64,000 nucleotides of DNA from Staphylococcus edaphicus (GTDB lineage Bacteria > Bacillota > Bacilli > Staphylococcales > Staphylococcaceae). The notes beneath the pieces are model-generated. The model was not told the origin of the DNA, did no database searches, and saw only the letters and a list, made by a program, of their open reading frames with translations. The translations under genes were made by a program, and so were the position numbers. Shown piece after piece: positions 59,266-64,000 of the stretch (position 1 is the first letter of the stretch; each line of letters starts with the position of its first letter). Where the stretch lies: NCBI RefSeq assembly GCF_002614725.1, contig NZ_MRZN01000001.1, positions 124,001-188,000 on the forward strand, given 5' to 3'.

Positions 59266-60201
59266 ATGACGAAAGAATTTAATGAAATCATGCACGAAAT
59301 CAATGAAGCAGAAACGATTATTATACATCGGCATGTCAGACCAGATCCAGATGCGTACGGTTCGCAGTTGGGTCTGAAAAACTATTTAAAACTCAAATAT
59401 CCAAATAAAAAGATTTATGCTGTAGGAGAAGCAGAACCTTCATTAGATTTTATTGGTACGTTTGATGAAATATCTGATGATGTTTATGACGAGGCATTAG
59501 TCATTGTGTGTGATACCGCTAATTCACCTCGTATCAGTGATGAAAGATTTAATAAAGGGCGTTTATTAGTGAAAATAGACCATCATCCTGCAGTAGACCA
59601 ATATGGTGATATTAACTATGTAAATGATCAAGCATCTTCAACGAGTGAAATTATATTTGACTTTATCGTTCATTTTAATGACGTGTCTATCATAGATGAA
59701 ACCGTAGCCAGAGTACTTTATCTTGGTATCGTTGGAGATACAGGAAGATTCCTATTCAATAATACAACGCCACATACGATGAATGTTGCGAGTCAATTAT
59801 TAAAATTTCCATTCAATCATAATGAAGTGCTTAATAAGATGGGGGAAAAAAATCCCAAATTATTACCATTTCAAGGATATGTGCTACAACATTTTGATTT
59901 AAATGACAAAGGTTTCTGCAAGGTTGTCATTACTAAAGAAGTCTTAGAACAATTTGATATTGCTGCAAATCAGGCATCACTGTTTGTAAATGCAATTGCC
60001 GATATTCAAGGATTGAAAATATGGGTATTTGCAGTTGATGAAGGTTCAGAAATTAGATGTCGTATTCGTTCTAAAGGGATCATTATAAACGATATTGCGA
60101 GCGATTTTGGTGGCGGTGGTCATCAAAATGCATCTGGTGTATCTGTGAGAGACTGGGAACACTTTGAAAAACTAGCTGAAGCATTGAATCATAAACTTTA
60201 A
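59266..60201 (+). CDS. nrnA: NanoRNase/pAp phosphatase (DHH family)
   Basis: 311-residue DHH-DHHA1 phosphoesterase that degrades 2-5 base RNAs and dephosphorylates pAp. Metal motifs are [28 protein letters not shown] and [13 protein letters not shown]; the DHHA1 end has [12 protein letters not shown], which binds the substrate. AAAGGAAG precedes the ATG. Lying 21 bases before dnaE, it is in the same unit, as ytqI and dnaE are in bacilli. Confidence 0.94.
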   Translation: MTKEFNEIMHEINEAETIIIHRHVRPDPDAYGSQLGLKNYLKLKYPNKKIYAVGEAEPSLDFIGTFDEISDDVYDEALVIVCDTANSPRISDERFNKGRLLVKIDHHPAVDQYGDINYVNDQASSTSEIIFDFIVHFNDVSIIDETVARVLYLGIVGDTGRFLFNNTTPHTMNVASQLLKFPFNHNEVLNKMGEKNPKLLPFQGYVLQHFDLNDKGFCKVVITKEVLEQFDIAANQASLFVNAIADIQGLKIWVFAVDEGSEIRCRIRSKGIIINDIASDFGGGGHQNASGVSVRDWEHFEKLAEALNHKL

Positions 60202-60222
60202 TAAGATAGGAGGTATTTGCAA

Positions 60223-63200
60223 ATGGTTGCGCATTTAAACATTCATACGACGTACGATTTACTAAATTCAAGTATTAGAATTAAAGAAGTTGTTGCGAAA
60301 GCTGCAAAAGAAGGATATTCAGCACTTGCAATTACAGATACGAATGTTTTGTATGGACTTCCACAATTCTATGACGCGTGTATTGCTGCAAATATCCATC
60401 CAATCTTTGGTATGACGATTCATGTTACTGATGGTTTAACGGAGGTTGAAACTATCGTATTAGCACAAGATAATTCTGGGATAAAAGATTTATTCAAATT
60501 ATCTTCAGCAATAAAGATGAAAGAAAAGTCAGAGACACCAATAGAGTGGTTAAAAAGATATTCAAGTCATCTTATAGTCATTTTTAAACATGTTACAGAA
60601 ACTCATAAATCAATCATTTCTGGTTTTTTAAATCATAATCATACATTTGTGAATCATACGAGTGAAGTTACCTTTGATTTACCAATGGTTTGGGCACAAA
60701 GTACACGTTACCTTAATCCACAAGATTCAGATACGCTTTCTGCAATGGCTGCTATTAAAGACAATAGTAAGTTAGATTTAGTGAGTGAACAACCTGACTA
60801 TGATGAACATTTATATACCAGTGAAGAATTAGAAAATTTATCATTAAGTGATACAGTTTTAGAACAAACATATCGCATTGAGCAGCTTTGTCAGGCGGAA
60901 ATAAGTTATCATCAATCTCTGCTACCAAAATATAAAACGCCAAACCAACAGCAATCCAACGATTACTTATGGCAATTATTAGAGAAAGAACTTCAGCGAT
61001 TAAATTTAACTGAAGATAAGAATAATATATATCAAAAGCGTTTAGTACATGAGTATCAAGTTATCACTAGAATGGGCTTCGAAGATTATTTCTTAATAGT
61101 TAGTGATTTAATTCAATATGCGAAAAACAATGATGTATTAGTGGGGCCAGGACGTGGTTCTGCTGCTGGTTCGCTCGTTAGTTACTTACTAAACATTACG
61201 ACGATTGACCCGATTGCGTATAATTTATTATTTGAGCGTTTCTTAAACCCAGAACGGGTCACTATGCCGGATATAGATATTGATTTTGAAGATACGCATC
61301 GAGATAAAGTTATCCAGTATGTCCAAGAAAAATATGGTGAAAATCATGTCGCAGGTATTGTTACCTTTGGTCATCTTCTTGCAAGGGCGGTGGCTAGAGA
61401 TGTTGGTAGGATAATGGGCTTCGATGAAGTTACATTAAATGAAATTTCTAAATTAATCCCCCATAAGCTTGGCATTACATTGGACGAAGCCTATACGCTT
61501 GATGCATTTAAACAATTTGTTCACCGTAATCATAGACATGAACGATGGTTTGAAATATGTAAGAAGTTAGAGGGATTGCCAAGACATACTTCAACACATG
61601 CAGCAGGTATCATTATCAATGATCATCCTCTTTATGAATATGCACCATTGACGCTTGGTGATACAGGTCTGTTAACGCAATGGACAATGACTGAGGCAGA
61701 AAGAATCGGTCTGTTGAAAATTGATTTTCTAGGTTTGCGTAATCTTTCGATTATTCATCAAATTGTGAAACAAGTAAAACATGATTTAAATATTGACATA
61801 GATATAGAACAAATACCTTTTAACGATAAAAAGGTATTTCAATTATTATCACAGGGGGATACAACAGGTATCTTCCAATTAGAGTCTGATGGTATTAGGA
61901 ATGTACTGAAACGATTACAGCCTGAGCATTTCGAAGATATAGTAGCGGTAACATCACTATATAGACCAGGACCAATGGAAGAAATTCCAACCTATATATC
62001 AAGACGTCATAATCCTGATAAAGTACAATATCTTCATCCCGATTTAGAACCCATTTTAAAAACGACATATGGTGTCATTATTTATCAAGAACAAATAATG
62101 CAAATTGCGAGTAAATTCGCCAACTTTAATTATGGTGAAGCGGATATCTTAAGACGTGCAATGAGTAAAAAGAATAGAGCGGTTTTAGAAAGCGAACGTC
62201 AACATTTTGTGAATGGCGCCTTAAAAAATGGTTATAGTGAGCAATTAAGTAAACAAATTTTTGATTTGATTTTAAAATTTGCAGATTATGGATTTGCTCG
62301 TGCGCATGCTGTTAGTTATTCGAAGATAGCGTATATCATGGGTTACTTAAAAGTTCATTTCCCTAATTATTTTTATGCTAATATTTTAAGTAATTCAATC
62401 GGAAGTGAAAAGAAAACCGCACAGATGATTGATGAGGCAAAGCACCAGAATATTAACATTTTGCCACCTAATATAAATCATAGTCATTGGTTTTATAAAG
62501 CTACAAAAAAAGGCATTTATCTATCAATTGGTGCCATAAAAGGAATCGGTTATCAAAGCGTTAAGCTAATTGTGGAAGAACGAAAAACTAACGGCGCATT
62601 TAAAGACTTTTTTGATTTTACTCGCCGTATCCCGAAAAGGATAAAATCTAGAAAATTAATAGAATCACTTATTTTAGTTGGCGCATTTGATACTTTCGGC
62701 AAAAATAGAGCGACGCTATTACAATCTATAGATCAAGTCTTAGATGATATTTCAGATATAGAGCAAGATGGCTTCATATTTGATGTGCTCACACCTAAAG
62801 CTACTTATGAAGAAAAGGACGAACTGCCAGATAAAGTACTTAGTGAATATGAAAAAGAATATTTAGGGTTTTATGTATCCACACATCCGGTGGAAAAAGC
62901 GTTTGAGCAAAAACAATATCTAGGTATATATAAACTTGCAAACGCCCAAGATAATAAACCTATTTTTGTTCAAATGGATAATATGAAACGTATTAGAACG
63001 AAAAACGGACAAAATATGGCGTTCGTTACCCTAAACGATGGTGTTGACAATTTGGATGGTGTACTATTCCCAGATACATTCAAAAAATATGAAACTGAGT
63101 TAAATACATCTCAAATGCTAGTCGTAAGGGGTAAGTTTGAAAATAGAAATAATAAGCAGCAACTGATTTTGAATCAAATAGATTCAATAGATAAGTTTGA

Positions 63201-63426
63201 AAAAACGAAGTTTGAACAAGCGGAACAGATTGTTATTAGAAAACTAGATGATGAATCAACGATGCATCCATTTTTAACTGAAGAAAATGTACGTGATCAA
63301 ATACCAGTACAATATTTTAATGAACGTCAAAATAACATAAAAACGATTGGCTATGTTACACGGGATAATGAATTGTTAAGTGAACTGATTCAAAGGTTTT
63401 CACCATGGGATATAAGAATTATTTAA
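60223..63426 (+). CDS. dnaE: DNA polymerase III alpha subunit DnaE
   Basis: 1067-residue C-family polymerase that in Gram-positives extends RNA primers before handing over to PolC. A PHP domain occupies the first 250 residues (HLNIHTTYDLLNSSIRIKEV). The catalytic aspartates are in MPDIDIDFEDTH near residue 350, after GPGRGSAAGSLVSYLL. A helix-hairpin-helix and an OB-fold lie near the C-terminus. GGAGG nine bases before the ATG at 60223 supports it over a TTG at 60217. Partner of nrnA in the operon. Confidence 0.97.
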   Translation: MVAHLNIHTTYDLLNSSIRIKEVVAKAAKEGYSALAITDTNVLYGLPQFYDACIAANIHPIFGMTIHVTDGLTEVETIVLAQDNSGIKDLFKLSSAIKMKEKSETPIEWLKRYSSHLIVIFKHVTETHKSIISGFLNHNHTFVNHTSEVTFDLPMVWAQSTRYLNPQDSDTLSAMAAIKDNSKLDLVSEQPDYDEHLYTSEELENLSLSDTVLEQTYRIEQLCQAEISYHQSLLPKYKTPNQQQSNDYLWQLLEKELQRLNLTEDKNNIYQKRLVHEYQVITRMGFEDYFLIVSDLIQYAKNNDVLVGPGRGSAAGSLVSYLLNITTIDPIAYNLLFERFLNPERVTMPDIDIDFEDTHRDKVIQYVQEKYGENHVAGIVTFGHLLARAVARDVGRIMGFDEVTLNEISKLIPHKLGITLDEAYTLDAFKQFVHRNHRHERWFEICKKLEGLPRHTSTHAAGIIINDHPLYEYAPLTLGDTGLLTQWTMTEAERIGLLKIDFLGLRNLSIIHQIVKQVKHDLNIDIDIEQIPFNDKKVFQLLSQGDTTGIFQLESDGIRNVLKRLQPEHFEDIVAVTSLYRPGPMEEIPTYISRRHNPDKVQYLHPDLEPILKTTYGVIIYQEQIMQIASKFANFNYGEADILRRAMSKKNRAVLESERQHFVNGALKNGYSEQLSKQIFDLILKFADYGFARAHAVSYSKIAYIMGYLKVHFPNYFYANILSNSIGSEKKTAQMIDEAKHQNINILPPNINHSHWFYKATKKGIYLSIGAIKGIGYQSVKLIVEERKTNGAFKDFFDFTRRIPKRIKSRKLIESLILVGAFDTFGKNRATLLQSIDQVLDDISDIEQDGFIFDVLTPKATYEEKDELPDKVLSEYEKEYLGFYVSTHPVEKAFEQKQYLGIYKLANAQDNKPIFVQMDNMKRIRTKNGQNMAFVTLNDGVDNLDGVLFPDTFKKYETELNTSQMLVVRGKFENRNNKQQLILNQIDSIDKFEKTKFEQAEQIVIRKLDDESTMHPFLTEENVRDQIPVQYFNERQNNIKTIGYVTRDNELLSELIQRFSPWDIRII

Positions 63427-63457
63427 CTTTAATCGCGCTATAAACTATGGTATAGTT

Positions 63458-63495
63458 AACTGATGGTTAAGCATAAACTTGCCATCAGTTTTAAT
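63458..63495 (+). terminator. Terminator after dnaE
   Basis: Arms AACTGATGG (63458-63466) and CCATCAGTT (63482-63490) followed by a T-rich tract. Confidence 0.8.
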
Positions 63496-63680
63496 TTTAT
63501 TTTATTAAGATTGAAAAAATATATAATAACTAAACATACCTATATGTTTTTATTACAAACATTAACTAGCAAAATAAATTATCGTGCGAGTTAACGATAT
63601 TATTTGTAATTTAGGTTAGATTGTAATAAAAATGTATATGAGTGTTATTTTAAACTAATTGGATGTAAGGGGTAGATTAC

Positions 63681-64000
63681 ATGACTTTAAGAGACGAAGC
63701 TTTAGAAATGCACAGAAGAAATCAAGGGAAATTAGAAGTTTCACCTAAAGTAAAAGTGACAAATAAAGAGGAATTAAGCCTAGCTTATTCTCCGGGTGTA
63801 GCGGAACCTTGTAAAGAAATACATGAAGATCCTCGTAAAGTTTTTGAATATACAATGAAGGGCAATACTGTAGCAGTTGTTACTGATGGAACTGCAGTGC
63901 TAGGGCTAGGAAATATAGGAGCTGAAGCAAGTATTCCAGTTATGGAAGGGAAAGCTGTTTTATTTAAAAGTTTCTCTGGTATAGATGGGGTGCCAATTGC
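63681..64000 (+). CDS. NAD(P)-dependent malic enzyme, N-terminal part
   Basis: The frame is open to the right edge, so only about 106 residues are visible. [27 protein letters not shown] and [26 protein letters not shown] are the start of the short bacterial malic enzyme that turns malate into pyruvate and CO2. Catalytic Tyr and Lys residues lie at AYSPGV and [17 protein letters not shown] precedes the ATG. In staphylococci this gene precedes the acetyl-CoA carboxylase genes, which fits a role in supplying NAD(P)H. Confidence 0.93.
   Translation, partial: MTLRDEALEMHRRNQGKLEVSPKVKVTNKEELSLAYSPGVAEPCKEIHEDPRKVFEYTMKGNTVAVVTDGTAVLGLGNIGAEASIPVMEGKAVLFKSFSGIDGVPI

Overview
The window is an ordinary core-chromosome segment of a low-GC Gram-positive bacterium, almost certainly a Staphylococcus. 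The gene order (pepV-dat ... trmB ... sftA-murC ... aroA-ccpA-acuC/acuA/acsA-fhs ... tyrS ... serA ... rpsD-ezrA-thiI-sppA-tpx-ackA-ald-pepQ-dnaE) is the one I know from S. aureus. The proteins read like S. aureus orthologues, but several (PepV, CcpA, AckA, SerA) differ visibly from the S. aureus sequences as I remember them. A relative of the aureus group is therefore more likely than S. aureus itself. This is inference; I ran no alignment.

Layout. 1-4.7 kb: end of a YtxH-like protein, dipeptidase pepV with D-amino-acid transaminase dat, then a YtmP-like kinase and tRNA methyltransferase trmB behind a structured leader. 4.8-9.2 kb: lactonase-like hydrolase, a PepSY protein, M42 aminopeptidase with a thioredoxin-like protein, a DUF1444 protein and a tRNA-binding-domain protein. 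9.2-16.3 kb: DNA translocase SftA, murC and two envelope or stress-type proteins. 16.9-25.1 kb: carbon-control block with aroA, ccpA, the acuC-acuA/acsA divergon and fhs; CcpA operator (cre) sequences sit at ccpA, acsA and fhs. 25.2-29.1 kb: a 65-bp tandem repeat with two hairpins per unit, transglycosylase sgtA, T-box-controlled tyrS and a decayed IS150-type element. 29.1-39.2 kb: HtrA-like protease, acyltransferase, PTS permease, HAD phosphatase, serA with its aminotransferase, OsmC, GDPD and a SpeG-like acetyltransferase. 39.3-46.4 kb: rpsD with leader, methionine sulfoxide reductase, ezrA, cysteine desulfurase-thiI and a TauE-type transporter. 46.7-64 kb: sppA, RDD protein, tpx, ytxK, ackA, an exported phytase-like esterase, two usp genes, ald, cutC-pepQ, UPF0173 hydrolase, a ytoI-like regulator, nrnA-dnaE and the start of malic enzyme.

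How it works together. A central theme is acetate and overflow metabolism. AckA makes acetate, AcsA takes it back, AcuA/AcuC set the acetylation state of AcsA, Ald burns alanine, and CcpA, encoded in the same block, appears to control acsA, ald, fhs and itself. The rest is housekeeping: wall synthesis, division, tRNA maturation and charging, replication and redox repair.

I found no prophage, CRISPR array, defence island, tRNA or rRNA gene. The only mobile DNA is the dead IS remnant. I do not see a clear new multi-gene system. The most interesting signals are regulatory: paired cre sites, a terminator overlapping a promoter between tpx and ytxK, structured leaders and the 65-bp repeat.
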